Source: Methylosinus sp. C49 | Lineage (GTDB): Bacteria > Pseudomonadota > Alphaproteobacteria > Rhizobiales > Beijerinckiaceae | Direction: 5' to 3' | DNA length: 64,000 nt | NCBI RefSeq assembly: GCF_009936375.1 | Contig: NZ_AP022332.1 | Location: 1,545,501-1,609,500, forward strand | Part shown: positions 36,804-46,416 of the stretch, piece by piece | How the letters are laid out: every line of letters begins with the position of its first letter | Position numbering within the stretch: the first letter of the stretch is position 1 | Notes under the pieces: generated by a model | What the model was told of the DNA's origin: nothing | Seen by the model: only the letters and a program-made list of their open reading frames with translations | Databases searched by the model: none | Position numbers and translations under genes: made by a program

Positions 36804-38933
36804 TCAGGCCACGCGGCGATCGGCGCGTCGGCGGCGTAGCAGCTTGGAGGCGTCGCCCATGGTCATCGCCTTGCCGAAATAAAAGCCCTGGCCGATCTCG
36901 CAGCCATTCTCGGCGAGGCGTCGCAGCACCTCCACGGTCTCGACGCCCTCGGCGACCGTCGTCACGCCGAGATGCTTCAGCAGGCTCAATATGGCGTCGA
37001 CGATTCTGCCCGCCTCTTCATCGTGCTGCATGGCCAGCACGAAGGAGCGATCGATCTTCACCTTGTCGAAATGAAAGGCGCGCAGATGATAGAGGCTCGA
37101 ATAGCCCGCGCCGAAATCGTCGAGAGAGATGCGCACGCCTTCCGCCTGCAGCGCGGCGAGCGTCGCGCGCGCAGTGTCGACATCGTCGATGAGCGCGCTC
37201 TCGGTGATCTCGACGTCGAGACGCGAGGGCGGAAACTTCTCCTCCTCCAGCGTCGACAGCAGGCGTGAGGCGAGCAGCGGGTCTTTCAGCTGCATCGGCG
37301 AGACATTGACGGATAGTCGCACCTGCGCGCCCCATTGCAGCGCCTCGCGGCAGGCGCGCCGCACCACCGACCAGGTGAGCTCGGCGATGACGCCGATCTG
37401 CTCGGCGAGCGGAATGAAGACGTCCGGCGGGATCGATCCGAGCTTGTCGTGCGTCCAGCGCGACAGCACCTCGAAGCCATAGACATTGTTGTCGCGCAGA
37501 TCGACGAGCGGCTGATAGTAAGGGCGGATGTCGCCGGCGGCGACGGCTTTCTTCAAGGCGGATTCGAGCTCGGCGCGCCGGCGCAGATCCTCGTCCATGC
37601 TCTGCTCGAAGAAGCGGAACCGGCCGCGCCCGTCGCGCTTGGCGTGATACATCGCAATATCCGCGGCGCGCAGCAGCGTGCTGACGTCGAGACCATTCTC
37701 TGGACACAGCGAGACGCCGATGCTGGCGCTGAGCTCCACGCGCCGCTCGCCGATCTCGATCGGCTCCGCTATGGCGGAGAGCGCGCGGCCGGCGACGCGC
37801 ATCGCCTGATCCATATGCGTCGCCGGAGTCATCTCCATCAGAATCGCGAATTCGTCGCCGCCCAGACGCGCGACGACGTCGCTCTTGCGCGAGGCCTGGC
37901 GCAGACGCCGCGCGATCTCGCAGAGCACGGCGTCGCCGAAGCGATGGCCCTCGAGATCATTGATCGGCTTGAAACGATCGAGATCGACGAAGAGCAGCGC
38001 GCAGGCCGTGGCGCCATCCTCGACGCGCTCGATCGCGGCGTGCAGATCGGCGACCAGCATGCGTCGATTGGGCAGGCCGGTGAGCGAATCCTGACGCGCG
38101 AGAATTTGCGCATGCTCCTGCGCCGCGCGCGTCGCCTCATGCGCGCGCTCCAGCGCCTGCGCATTGGCGCGGAACACGTCGAGCGATTTCGCCATGACGC
38201 CGATCTCATCGTCGCGGCCGATCTCGGGGACCGCGACATAGCTCTTCCCCTCCGCCAACTCGGTGAGCGCGGCGGTGATCGCCGCGAGCGGGCGCGTGAT
38301 CCGCTCCTTGACGCGAAACAGCAGCCATGCGGCCAAAGCGAGGGCGAGCGCCGAGGCGAGCATTGTGACCTTCAGAGCGCCTTCGGTCACGCGCGCGGCC
38401 GTCTCCGCCTCCGCATGCGCGGACCATCTGAGCTCGTCGATCGCGGCGTCGGCGGCTTCGTCGGCTACCCTATAGAGCTGGTGCAGAGCAGTGACGCCGC
38501 GCGTGGCTCGGATCGCGGCGACATCCGGCTCCTTTGCGATCCAGGCGTCATGGGCGGCGAGATAGGCGGCGAGCGCCGCGCTGAACTTGGAGAGGTCGGG
38601 ACGCGGTTCCGCGCCGAACAGCGCGAAATAGTCGCGTTGAAGCTCTTCGACCACGATGCGATGCTCGGCCGCCTGCCGCTCCGCGGTGATGCGTTCTTCT
38701 TCCGTCTCCGCCAGCCCGCGATAGGTCTCCTGGATTCTGAACTCCGAAATCCGGTCGGCCAATTCGCTGAGAATGCGCGTTCCGTCGATCCATTTCGACG
38801 CGAGCGCGTCTGTCTTGGCGTCGACGACGCGCAAGCTCTGCGCGGAAAGCAGCGCCAATCCCAGAACGATCGCCAGAAAAGCGCCGATGAACAGCGCCAA
38901 TTGGGCTTGCAGCGAGAAGCGAAAGCTCGTCAT
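36804..38933 (-). CDS. Membrane-bound GGDEF-EAL c-di-GMP enzyme
   Basis: A 709-residue protein: helix 1 (about 10-32), a periplasmic helical sensor region (33-186), helix 2 (187-206), a HAMP-like stretch (207-260), GGDEF domain with intact RLGGDEF (GGDEF at 358-362) and I-site RKSD (349-352), then an EAL domain from about 455. The EAL signature reads FEVLSRW, that is EVL (488-490), and the loop-6 DDFGAGYSS is intact. The conservative A-to-V change is common and may still be active. It may both make and degrade c-di-GMP. The signal is unknown. Confidence 0.94.
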   Translation of the reverse strand: MTSFRFSLQAQLALFIGAFLAIVLGLALLSAQSLRVVDAKTDALASKWIDGTRILSELADRISEFRIQETYRGLAETEEERITAERQAAEHRIVVEELQRDYFALFGAEPRPDLSKFSAALAAYLAAHDAWIAKEPDVAAIRATRGVTALHQLYRVADEAADAAIDELRWSAHAEAETAARVTEGALKVTMLASALALALAAWLLFRVKERITRPLAAITAALTELAEGKSYVAVPEIGRDDEIGVMAKSLDVFRANAQALERAHEATRAAQEHAQILARQDSLTGLPNRRMLVADLHAAIERVEDGATACALLFVDLDRFKPINDLEGHRFGDAVLCEIARRLRQASRKSDVVARLGGDEFAILMEMTPATHMDQAMRVAGRALSAIAEPIEIGERRVELSASIGVSLCPENGLDVSTLLRAADIAMYHAKRDGRGRFRFFEQSMDEDLRRRAELESALKKAVAAGDIRPYYQPLVDLRDNNVYGFEVLSRWTHDKLGSIPPDVFIPLAEQIGVIAELTWSVVRRACREALQWGAQVRLSVNVSPMQLKDPLLASRLLSTLEEEKFPPSRLDVEITESALIDDVDTARATLAALQAEGVRISLDDFGAGYSSLYHLRAFHFDKVKIDRSFVLAMQHDEEAGRIVDAILSLLKHLGVTTVAEGVETVEVLRRLAENGCEIGQGFYFGKAMTMGDASKLLRRRRADRRVA

Positions 38934-39015
38934 GGAGCGCGGCCGAGGCGGTGAATTTGTCTCATCGACAATGATAATTGTAATATGAGCGGCGTATGTC
39001 CAGTTGCGCCGGGCG

Positions 39016-39273
39016 CTATCGCGAGCGATCGATTGTCGCGGGGGCGGCGTCGTAGCCTTGTTCCAATAGCGCAGCCGAAGGATAGGCGCGCCGCGCTTTC
39101 GCCTGTGTCAGATAGAAGCGCTCGCCCTCGCGATAGGCCGCGTTTCCGCTCACCACCTCGAACTCGCAGAAGGCGCGCGCCTCCTGCGGCGCGGCCAGCA
39201 GCCGCACGCTGCGCGGCAGCAGCGCGAAGCCTGCGCCATCGTCCTTCTCCAATATCGTCAGCAGAGCTTGCAT
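39016..39273 (-). CDS. Small hypothetical protein divergent from a LysR gene
   Basis: An 85-residue soluble protein, MQALLTILEKDDGAGFALLPRS and so on, with no recognised domain. It lies 96 bp from a divergent LysR gene across a palindrome, so it is a candidate target of that regulator. A weak ribosome site and short length reduce certainty. An alternative start at 39306 (MRQCDENG) is possible. Confidence 0.5.
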   Translation of the reverse strand: MQALLTILEKDDGAGFALLPRSVRLLAAPQEARAFCEFEVVSGNAAYREGERFYLTQAKARRAYPSAALLEQGYDAAPATIDRSR

Positions 39274-39348
39274 AATAATCGCCCCGTTCTCGTCACACTG
39301 ACGCATATGGCGCGGAGCTGCGGGGCGGTCCAATTGTCAATTTCGATT

Positions 39349-39373
39349 CCATGATGCATTTCTCGCATCATGG
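39349..39373. promoter_or_regulatory. LysR-type operator overlapping its own start codon
   Basis: CCATGATGC and GCATCATGG are perfect 9-base arms around a seven-base spacer. The right arm contains the LysR ATG (39370-39372). The spacing fits the T-N11-A pattern of LysR-type sites, and the position suggests autorepression. Confidence 0.7.
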
Positions 39374-40194
39374 AGTTGCAGTGGATCGACGATTTCCTGG
39401 CGCTCTGCCAGACGCGCAATTTCACGCGCGCGGCGCAGGCGCGCGGCACGACGCAATCCGCCTATAGCCGCCGCATGCAGCGGCTGGAGGAATGGCTCGG
39501 CGCGCCGCTGTTCGATCGCGAGCGCCGCCCGGTGACGCTGACGCCCGCGGGTGAGGAGTTTTTGGCGCGCGCGCATCGCCTGCGCGACGAAATCTACGAC
39601 GCGCGCCGCGCCGTGCTCTCCGTGTCCAGCCATTTGGAGAAGGCGCTGCGCATCTATGCGACCAACACTCTGGCGGCGACCTTTCTGTCGCCGTGGTTGA
39701 TAAAAAATGAATTGCGCAATTACTCCGTCGTCGTCGCCTCCGTCTCCGGCTGCGTGGAGGCGGTCAAGCGCGGCCATGGCGATCTCGCCATGATCCCCGA
39801 TTTCGGCGACGCCGATCATCTCGCCGGGCTCGCGCTCGAGACTATCGGCGAGGATCGGCTGATCCTCGCGCAGCGCCGCGGCGGCGAGAAGGCCGTGGCG
39901 CTGGAGGGCGACGCTCTTATTGGACGCCTCATGGTCTATGCGCCGGGCACGCATTATGGCGCGCGCATCGCCGCCATGCTCGCCGCGCATGGAATTCGAA
40001 TGCGCGATCCGCCGATCTGCGAGAGCGCGTCGGCGGAAGCGCTGCTGGCGCAGGTCGAGGCCGGGCTCGGCGCCGCCTGGATTCCCGCCATTCTCTTGCG
40101 CGGCGAGAGCGTCGCACGCTGCCCGCTCCCCGGCTATTTCGATATCGCCTATAAAATTCTTTTGGCGCGCGCGTCCGCGCGCGAAGACGCCTGA
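39370..40194 (+). CDS. LysR-family transcriptional regulator
   Basis: A 274-residue protein. N-terminal winged helix ELQWIDDFLALCQTRNFTRAAQARGTTQSAYSRRMQRLEEWLGAPLFDR is diagnostic. The effector domain begins about residue 90. The protein is convergent with the acetoacetate decarboxylase gene, so it may regulate the ketone-body genes beside it, but its divergent neighbour is a small hypothetical gene. The Ser/Tyr in the recognition helix are typical of the HTH_1 family. Confidence 0.93.
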   Translation: MELQWIDDFLALCQTRNFTRAAQARGTTQSAYSRRMQRLEEWLGAPLFDRERRPVTLTPAGEEFLARAHRLRDEIYDARRAVLSVSSHLEKALRIYATNTLAATFLSPWLIKNELRNYSVVVASVSGCVEAVKRGHGDLAMIPDFGDADHLAGLALETIGEDRLILAQRRGGEKAVALEGDALIGRLMVYAPGTHYGARIAAMLAAHGIRMRDPPICESASAEALLAQVEAGLGAAWIPAILLRGESVARCPLPGYFDIAYKILLARASAREDA

Positions 40195-40200
40195 GCGCGG

Positions 40201-40944
40201 CTATTTCTGATCGAGATAATCGAACACGACCTCGCCCAGCGCGAGCGTGAGATCGGCGGTGAAATGCGTCGCCGAAATAATCTCCCGCACGGGCAGGCGG
40301 GCGACGTCGCAGGCGACATGCGGATGCAGCGCGAGCGCCGCCGGCGAGGCCCAGGCGCCTTTCACCACGACATCGGTCATATGATAGCGCACCAGCTCCA
40401 GCACGCGCGGCGAGCCGTCGACATGAGGAATGATCTTCAAAAGAAAATTCGGCTGCTGAATCGCCTCGGCGATCGGCGCCGTCTCCAATATGCGATGCTT
40501 ATAGCCGACCGAAGCCTCGACGCAGAGGGCGGGGCCGTATTTCAGCGTGCAGAGAATGACGTCGCCGTCATGCTCGATCTTGGGCGAGGCGAGCTTTTTG
40601 GGAAAGCCCCACAGCTCGCGGCCGCCGGCGATGGGCGCGTCATCGTCGAGATACATGGCGTGGACATAAGCGCCCTTCTGCCCGTTGAAGCGCACCGGGA
40701 TCACTTGTCCGCTCTCGGTATAGTCGCCGAAGCCGGTCGAATCCGGCATGCGGATGAACTCATATTTGACGATGGGCTCGTCCACCTCGAGCGGCTCTGG
40801 AACCACGGCGCGGAGCGCGTCGATGTCGGTGCGATAGGCGATGACGATGAATTCGCGATTATAGAAACGATAGGGTCCGCGCGGATAGGCGGGATTGGTC
40901 AGCGGCATCGCAAAGGCCGTCTTGCGCACCTCGTCGATCTTCAT
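40201..40944 (-). CDS. adc: Acetoacetate decarboxylase
   Basis: A 247-residue enzyme of full length. The Schiff-base Lys is Lys116 (with Lys117) in ELWGFPKKL, the typical ADC signature. The conserved [11 protein letters not shown]-terminus and [16 protein letters not shown]-terminus are present. It converts acetoacetate to acetone and CO2. It is the last of a likely minus-strand group (acetoacetyl-CoA synthetase, VOC protein, adc), so acetoacetate can go either to acetoacetyl-CoA or to acetone. Confidence 0.93.
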   Translation of the reverse strand: MKIDEVRKTAFAMPLTNPAYPRGPYRFYNREFIVIAYRTDIDALRAVVPEPLEVDEPIVKYEFIRMPDSTGFGDYTESGQVIPVRFNGQKGAYVHAMYLDDDAPIAGGRELWGFPKKLASPKIEHDGDVILCTLKYGPALCVEASVGYKHRILETAPIAEAIQQPNFLLKIIPHVDGSPRVLELVRYHMTDVVVKGAWASPAALALHPHVACDVARLPVREIISATHFTADLTLALGEVVFDYLDQK

Positions 40945-41031
40945 CTTCGCGGCTCCCTATCGAACATGGTCAGACAATGAGGCGAATAGATAGCGCGCTT
41001 TCGTGACGATCCGTCGCTCGCGCGCCGGCGA

Positions 41032-41421
41032 TCAACGCGCCGAGGCGTCCAATTGCACGAGCACCCATTGATTGCCGTAGAGGTCGTGGAAACGAAAATG
41101 GAACGATCCTGCGTCGCTCTGGACAGTTTCCGCGACCTTCACGCCCTTGCCGGCAAGGCGTGCGAAATCGCCATGAATGTCGTCGGTGTAGACCACTCCG
41201 ACGGGTTGACCGCCGGTCTGGTTTCCGACTCGCGTGCGCGCCTCGGCGCTATCGGCGAGCAGCAGCCAGACGCCGCCCTGACCGAAACCGAGATGCAGGA
41301 AGCGCCGGGCGCCTTCGCCAGCGTCGAAGAGCGTGTCGAGGCCGAGCTTGTCCCGATAGAAATTCGCGGCCTCGTCATAGTCGTTCACCAGAATGACGAT
41401 GCGTCCCAATGTCTGCATCAT
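41032..41421 (-). CDS. VOC-superfamily (glyoxalase-fold) protein
   Basis: A 129-residue two-module VOC fold: IVILVNDYDEAANFYRDKLGLDTLF in module 1 and VVYTDDIHGDFARLAGKGVKV then FHDLYGNQWVLVQ in module 2. The double-start ATGATG is used. It sits four bases downstream of the acetoacetyl-CoA synthetase stop, so it is probably co-transcribed with it. Substrate unknown; metal ligands cannot be assigned with confidence. Confidence 0.8.
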   Translation of the reverse strand: MMQTLGRIVILVNDYDEAANFYRDKLGLDTLFDAGEGARRFLHLGFGQGGVWLLLADSAEARTRVGNQTGGQPVGVVYTDDIHGDFARLAGKGVKVAETVQSDAGSFHFRFHDLYGNQWVLVQLDASAR

Positions 41422-41425
41422 CGTC

Positions 41426-43429
41426 CTATCGACCCTTGTCCGCGAGCTGCGGCAAATTCGCGAAAAACTCGAGCGCTTCGGGATTGGAGAGCGCGCCGAC
41501 ATTCTTCACCGGCCGCCCATGCACGACCTCCTTCACCGCGAGCTCGACGAGCTTGCCGGAGCGCGTATGCGGAAGATCGGGCGCCGCGATGATGACCGAA
41601 GGCACATGGCGCGGCGAGGCCTTCTCGAACAATTCGCGCTTTATGCGCGCGGCGAGCGCATCGTCGAGCCCAGAGCCTTCGCGCGTCTTCACGAATAGCA
41701 CGATGCGCGTCGTGCCTTCCCACTCTTGGTCGATGGCGAGCGATTCGAGAATCTCCGGCAGGCGCTCGACGATATTGTAGATATCCGCCGTGCCGATGCG
41801 CACGCCCTGCGGATTGAGCGTCGCGTCCGAGCGGCCATGGATGAGGAAACCCTTGTGCTCGGTCTGCGTGGCGAAATCGCCATGGCGCCAAATGCCCGGA
41901 TAGTCGGAAAAATACGCCTTGCGATATTTCTCGCCGTCGGCGTCGTTCCAGAAATAGATCGGCATCGACGGAAAGGGCTGCGTGCAGACGAGCTCGCCCT
42001 CATGGCCGATGATGCGCTTTCTCTCCGCTTCCCACACCTCGACCGCCATGCCGAGGCCGGCGCATTGAATCTCGCCGCGATAGACAGGGCTCCAGGGATT
42101 GCCGCCGACGAAGCAGGAGACGATGTCGGTGCCGCCGCTGATCGAGGCGAGTTGCACATCCGCTTTGAAATCGCGATAGACATAATCGAAGCTGTCCGGC
42201 AGCAGCGGCGAGCCGGTGGAGGCGATGCTGCGCACGGCGGAGAGATCATGGCTCTCGCGCGGCTTCAGCCCTTGCTTCTCGATCTGCTTCAGATAGCCGG
42301 CGGAGGTGCCGAAGAAACTCGCCTTCTCCTTGGCGGCGAAGTCGAGCAATATCGCGCCATCCTTGCCGGCGTTGAAGAATCCGTCATAGAGGAGCAGCGT
42401 CGCCTCGCTGGCGAGGCCGCTCGCCAGCCAGTTCCACATCATCCAGCCGGTGGAGGTCGCATAGAAGAAGCGGTCGCCGGGCTTGATGTCGCTTTGCAGG
42501 CGATGCTCCTTCAAATGCTGCAGCAGCGTGCCGCCGGCGCCATGCACGATGCATTTGGGCGCGCCCGTCGTGCCGGAGGAGAACATGATGTAGAGCGGAT
42601 GGTCGAAGGGCAGACGCTCATAGCGCGGCGCCGCGCCCTCATGCGCGGCGATCGCCTGCGGCAGCAGCAGCGCATCGGCGAGGCCGTCGAGCGAAGGCGA
42701 CGCGCTCGTATAGGGAACGACGAGTATCTTCTGCACGGTCGGCAGCTTGCTGGCGATCTCGCGAATATTATCGGCGCGGTCGAGCGTCTTGCCCTTGTAG
42801 AAATAGCCGTCCACCGCGATGAGAATGCGCGGCGCGATCTGGCCGAAGCGATCGAGCACGCTCTGCACGCCGAATTCCGGCGCGCAGGAGGACCAGACGG
42901 CGCCGAGCGAGGCGGCCGCCAGCATGCCGATGATCGCCTCCGGGCCATTGTGGATATAGGCGGCGATGCGGTCGCCGGGCTCGACGCCCTGAGCGCGGAA
43001 GAAGGCGGCGAGCGCGCCGGCTTGTTGCTCGATCTCGCCGAAGGCGAGCCGCCGCTCCACCTTGTCCTCGCCCCAGAAGACGATGGCCTCGGTCTCGGCC
43101 GGGCGCGGGCGCAGCAGATTTTCCGTGAAATTCAGCCGCGCGTCGGGGAACCAGCGCGCGCCGGGCATTTTATCCGCGTCGATGAGGACGCGTTCGCCCT
43201 TCTCGCCGATGACGCCGCAGAAGTCCCAGATCGCCGACCAGAACTCGGGCGAATGGGTCAGGCTCCAGCGATAGAGCCCGTCATAATCAAAGCTCTCGGC
43301 GAAGGGCCTGGTCGCCTCGATGGATTGCGCGAAGCGGGTGAGAATGGCGTTCTTCTGGCGATCGAGGTCGGGCTTCCAGATCGGCATCGATAAATCCTTG
43401 GGGCGCGGCATTGGGGCTCCGCTCGTCAT
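41426..43429 (-). CDS. Acetoacetyl-CoA synthetase
   Basis: A 667-residue ANL-family acyl-CoA synthetase of the acetoacetate type: the AMP-binding P-loop MFSSGTTGAPKC, the GWMMWNWL motif typical of acetoacetyl-CoA ligases, and the C-terminal catalytic Lys in TRSGKLVELAVKEVVHG. It activates acetoacetate to acetoacetyl-CoA. The start at 43429 has GGGAG five bases upstream; later ATGs at 43411 and 43390 are possible. It heads the VOC-adc group on the minus strand. Confidence 0.93.
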   Translation of the reverse strand: MTSGAPMPRPKDLSMPIWKPDLDRQKNAILTRFAQSIEATRPFAESFDYDGLYRWSLTHSPEFWSAIWDFCGVIGEKGERVLIDADKMPGARWFPDARLNFTENLLRPRPAETEAIVFWGEDKVERRLAFGEIEQQAGALAAFFRAQGVEPGDRIAAYIHNGPEAIIGMLAAASLGAVWSSCAPEFGVQSVLDRFGQIAPRILIAVDGYFYKGKTLDRADNIREIASKLPTVQKILVVPYTSASPSLDGLADALLLPQAIAAHEGAAPRYERLPFDHPLYIMFSSGTTGAPKCIVHGAGGTLLQHLKEHRLQSDIKPGDRFFYATSTGWMMWNWLASGLASEATLLLYDGFFNAGKDGAILLDFAAKEKASFFGTSAGYLKQIEKQGLKPRESHDLSAVRSIASTGSPLLPDSFDYVYRDFKADVQLASISGGTDIVSCFVGGNPWSPVYRGEIQCAGLGMAVEVWEAERKRIIGHEGELVCTQPFPSMPIYFWNDADGEKYRKAYFSDYPGIWRHGDFATQTEHKGFLIHGRSDATLNPQGVRIGTADIYNIVERLPEILESLAIDQEWEGTTRIVLFVKTREGSGLDDALAARIKRELFEKASPRHVPSVIIAAPDLPHTRSGKLVELAVKEVVHGRPVKNVGALSNPEALEFFANLPQLADKGR

Positions 43430-43636
43430 AGAAGCTCCCAATTGCGCGCGATAGGGGATCGGCCCGCGTATTTTGGGACGGCGGCCAGCGCTGCGACAAG
43501 CTTTGGTTTCGGGCTCGGCGCCGCTATGTTGGGCGCCGCGGCGGTTCGTTTGGCATTTATTCATCTTGGCCGCGGCATTGTTTCGGGCCGTCCCGCGGAC
43601 CCCCTCCCAGGACGCCCCTCATAGAGGAGATCGATT

Positions 43637-43771
<135 letters not shown>

Positions 43772-43780
43772 CGATTGGCG

Positions 43781-43806
43781 CGAGGCGCTCGGCTTCGGGC
43801 GCCTCG
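43781..43806 (+). terminator. Hairpin after the histidine micropeptide gene
   Basis: Stem CGAGGCGC / GCGCCTCG (8 bp) with a ten-base loop, ten bases after the stop. It supports the idea that the short upstream ORF is a separate transcription unit. Confidence 0.5.
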
Positions 43807-43829
43807 GTCTCGCGTGGAGGGGCGCCGCT

Positions 43830-44189
43830 CTAGCGCCCGAGAGCGCGTATGCGCGAGGTCAGCTCGTCCTGGTCATAGGGCTTGGCGAGGAAGGGCGCCT
43901 CGCAGAGCGGCTCCGGCAATTGCCGCTGCAGATAGCCCGACAGCACGAAGAAGGGCAGATTGCGCGCCTTCAGCGCGTCGGCAATGCTGGCGCTGCTGGC
44001 GCCGCGCAGATTGGCGTCGAGGATTACGCCGTCAATGTCCGCATCCTCGAGCAGCTTCAAGGCTTCGTCCACCGAGCTCGCCGTGCCTCCGATCTCATAT
44101 CCGACCTCCTCGACGACGAAGCAGAGATCGGCGGCGATGGCCGGCTCGTCCTCGACGACGAGAATGCGGATCGGCTCGTTACCCTTCAT
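43830..44189 (-). CDS. Single-domain response regulator (receiver only)
   Basis: A 119-residue CheY-like receiver with acidic pocket Glu13/Asp14, phospho-acceptor Asp58 (VILDAN), Thr/Ser-equivalent in VLSGY and Lys in AKPYD. There is no output domain. Its ATG directly abuts the stop of the HWE kinase (TAGATG), so the two are transcribed together and are presumably partners. Confidence 0.92.
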   Translation of the reverse strand: MKGNEPIRILVVEDEPAIAADLCFVVEEVGYEIGGTASSVDEALKLLEDADIDGVILDANLRGASSASIADALKARNLPFFVLSGYLQRQLPEPLCEAPFLAKPYDQDELTSRIRALGR

Positions 44190-46271
44190 CTAATCCTCTC
44201 CTTGCGCGGGCTCGATGACATTGTCGAGCGGCGCGCTCACCTTCCAGACGACGCCGCTCGGCGCATAATCGAGCGTCACCTGTCCGCCGAGCGCATGTTT
44301 GGCCATCTGCAGAATCACCATATGGCCGAAGCCGTGGCGCTTGGGCGCGACCACGGTCGGGCCGCCGCTCTCGCGCCACTCCATCTCGAAATGCGGCGCA
44401 TCGCCCTCGCCGACGACGCCGAAGGCGATATGCACGACGCCCGTGTCATTGGAGAGCGCGCCATATTTGCCGGCGTTGGTGGCGAGCTCGTGCAGCGCCA
44501 TGCCTATGGCCTGACTCGCCGCCGGCTTCACCACCGTCGCCGGCCCCTCCACGCAGATGCGCGAGCCGAACAGATCGCGGAAATGGGCGAGCTGCGAGCG
44601 CGTCAGCGCATGCAGCTCGACGCCGCGCCATTCATTCTGCACCAAGAGATCATGGCTCGCGCCGAGCGCGGCTATGCGCTGATCGAAGCGCTGCGAGAAA
44701 GCGAGCGGCGAGTCGCGCCGCGCCGTCTGCCGCGCCACGGCGCGCACCACGGTCAGAAGATTTTTGGCGCGATGCGTCACCTCGCGCAGCAGCAGCTCGA
44801 CGCGCTCCTGCGCGTGCTTGCGCTCGGTGATGTCCTGAATCGTGCTGCGCAATCCGACGATGGCGCCGCGCTCGTCGCGCACCGCTTCGCCGCGAATGGT
44901 GACATGAATGGCGACGCCGTCGGCGCGATGCGCGGGCAGATCGAGCTCGAAGCCTTCGCCGGTGCGCAAGGTCTCGCGCGTCGCGGCGTCGAGCCGCTCC
45001 CAATCGGCGGGGGCGTAGAGCAGGCCTTTCTGCTCGGCGAAGCTCGGCGGCGGCGCGTCGGGGTCGAGCCCGAAGATGCGTGCGATATAGGGCGAGGCGC
45101 CGCCGCGATCGTCATGGCGGCCGCTCCAGCGCCAGCTGCCGATGCGGCCGAGCCTCTGCGCCTCGCGCAGCTCGGCCTCGGTTCGCTGCAGCGCCAGCTC
45201 GCGCACGCGGATTTCCTCGGCGCGCTCGCGCTCGGCCGCATAGGCGCGGGCGTCGGTCATGGCGGAGGCGATTTTCGCGGCGACGCGATCGAGAAAATAG
45301 GCATAGGCGGCGTCCAGCCGCTTGAATGGATTGATGGCGGCGATCAGCGCCGCGACGGCGCGGTCCTGGCCGAGCAGGACGATGGGAAAGAGCACGGCTT
45401 CGTCCGCCGCCGCGGGCCAGGGGCCGCAGGGCGGCTCGCCGAAGCGCGCGTCGATTGTGCGAATGGCGACGCGTCCCGGCGTCAGCCGCGCGACCTCGGC
45501 GAGGCCCCATATGTCGCCGCGAATCGGGTCGGGGTCGCCGAGCGGGATGCGCAATGGCGCGATGTGGCCGCCCGGACGCACGCCGGTCGCCGCCATCAGC
45601 TCCGCCTCGCCGCGCTCATGGTCGAAGCGATAGATGGCGGAGAAGGGCAGGTCATAGCCATTGACGGCGAGCACGCTGGCGGCGAGGCGGCAGGCCTCGC
45701 CCTCGTCCTCGGCCCGGCTCAGCGCGGCGAGGTCGCGCAATGTGCGCAGCCGCCGCTCGCCGATGACGCGGTCGGTCGTTTCCACCACCGGGCAGAAGAC
45801 GCCGCCTATGCCGCCGTCGTCATCGGGAATCGGGCTGTAGGAAAAGGTGAAATAGCCCTCGTCCCGGCGGCCGTTGCGGATCATGTGCAGTTGCAGATCT
45901 TCCGAGCGCGTCGGCGCGCCATTGGTGAGCGCGCCCTCCAGCATGGGGCCGATGACGTCCCAAATCTCCGGCCACACCTCGCGGGCCGGCCGGCCGAGCG
46001 CGCGCGGATGCTTGTCGGCGAGCAGGCCGTGATAGGCGTCGTTATAGAGAAGGCAGAGCTCGGGGCCCCAGAAGATGGCGATGGGAAAGGCGCTGTTGAG
46101 GCAGATCTCCAGCGCGACGCGCAGGCGTTTCGGCCAAGTCTGCGGCAGGCCGAGCGGCGAGCGCGCCCAATTGGCGGAAGCGATGGCCGCCGCGGTCTCG
46201 CTGTCTCCGAAGAAAAATTGTCCGCCGGATCGCTTCTCCGAGACATCGATCCAGGCTGCGCCGGCTGTCAC
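44190..46271 (-). CDS. HWE-type sensor histidine kinase with PAS and GAF-like domains
   Basis: A 693-residue soluble kinase. Region 1 (about 30-160) is PAS-like (LNSAFPIAIFWGPELCLLYNDAY, EVWPEIWDVIG). A GAF-like region follows (about 180-350), then a second PAS with PAC end (about 370-490). The HWE core has phospho-His500 in EVTHRAKN, N-box HELATNAGKYGAL, and the WRESGGP block that names the family. Architecture resembles bacteriophytochrome-like or stress sensors, but no bilin Cys was identified. The partner receiver is encoded directly after it. Confidence 0.92.
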   Translation of the reverse strand: MTAGAAWIDVSEKRSGGQFFFGDSETAAAIASANWARSPLGLPQTWPKRLRVALEICLNSAFPIAIFWGPELCLLYNDAYHGLLADKHPRALGRPAREVWPEIWDVIGPMLEGALTNGAPTRSEDLQLHMIRNGRRDEGYFTFSYSPIPDDDGGIGGVFCPVVETTDRVIGERRLRTLRDLAALSRAEDEGEACRLAASVLAVNGYDLPFSAIYRFDHERGEAELMAATGVRPGGHIAPLRIPLGDPDPIRGDIWGLAEVARLTPGRVAIRTIDARFGEPPCGPWPAAADEAVLFPIVLLGQDRAVAALIAAINPFKRLDAAYAYFLDRVAAKIASAMTDARAYAAERERAEEIRVRELALQRTEAELREAQRLGRIGSWRWSGRHDDRGGASPYIARIFGLDPDAPPPSFAEQKGLLYAPADWERLDAATRETLRTGEGFELDLPAHRADGVAIHVTIRGEAVRDERGAIVGLRSTIQDITERKHAQERVELLLREVTHRAKNLLTVVRAVARQTARRDSPLAFSQRFDQRIAALGASHDLLVQNEWRGVELHALTRSQLAHFRDLFGSRICVEGPATVVKPAASQAIGMALHELATNAGKYGALSNDTGVVHIAFGVVGEGDAPHFEMEWRESGGPTVVAPKRHGFGHMVILQMAKHALGGQVTLDYAPSGVVWKVSAPLDNVIEPAQGED

Positions 46272-46416
46272 TGCGACGACCCCGGGTCGTTCGAGGCCAG
46301 CCCCCCGTGTGACATATCGAGCCGCTTTTCCGCCGCTTCAACCCCAGTGCGGCGAAACGCGCCGCTGGCCCTTCGCCGCGCCCTGGTGTAGCAATCGGCC
46401 GCGACCGCGAGGTACC

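Noticed and set aside
38968-38981. Fur-like box ACAAT-N4-ATTGT before the GGDEF-EAL gene
   Set aside because: Only five-base arms, too weak to claim a regulator site without genome-wide comparison.
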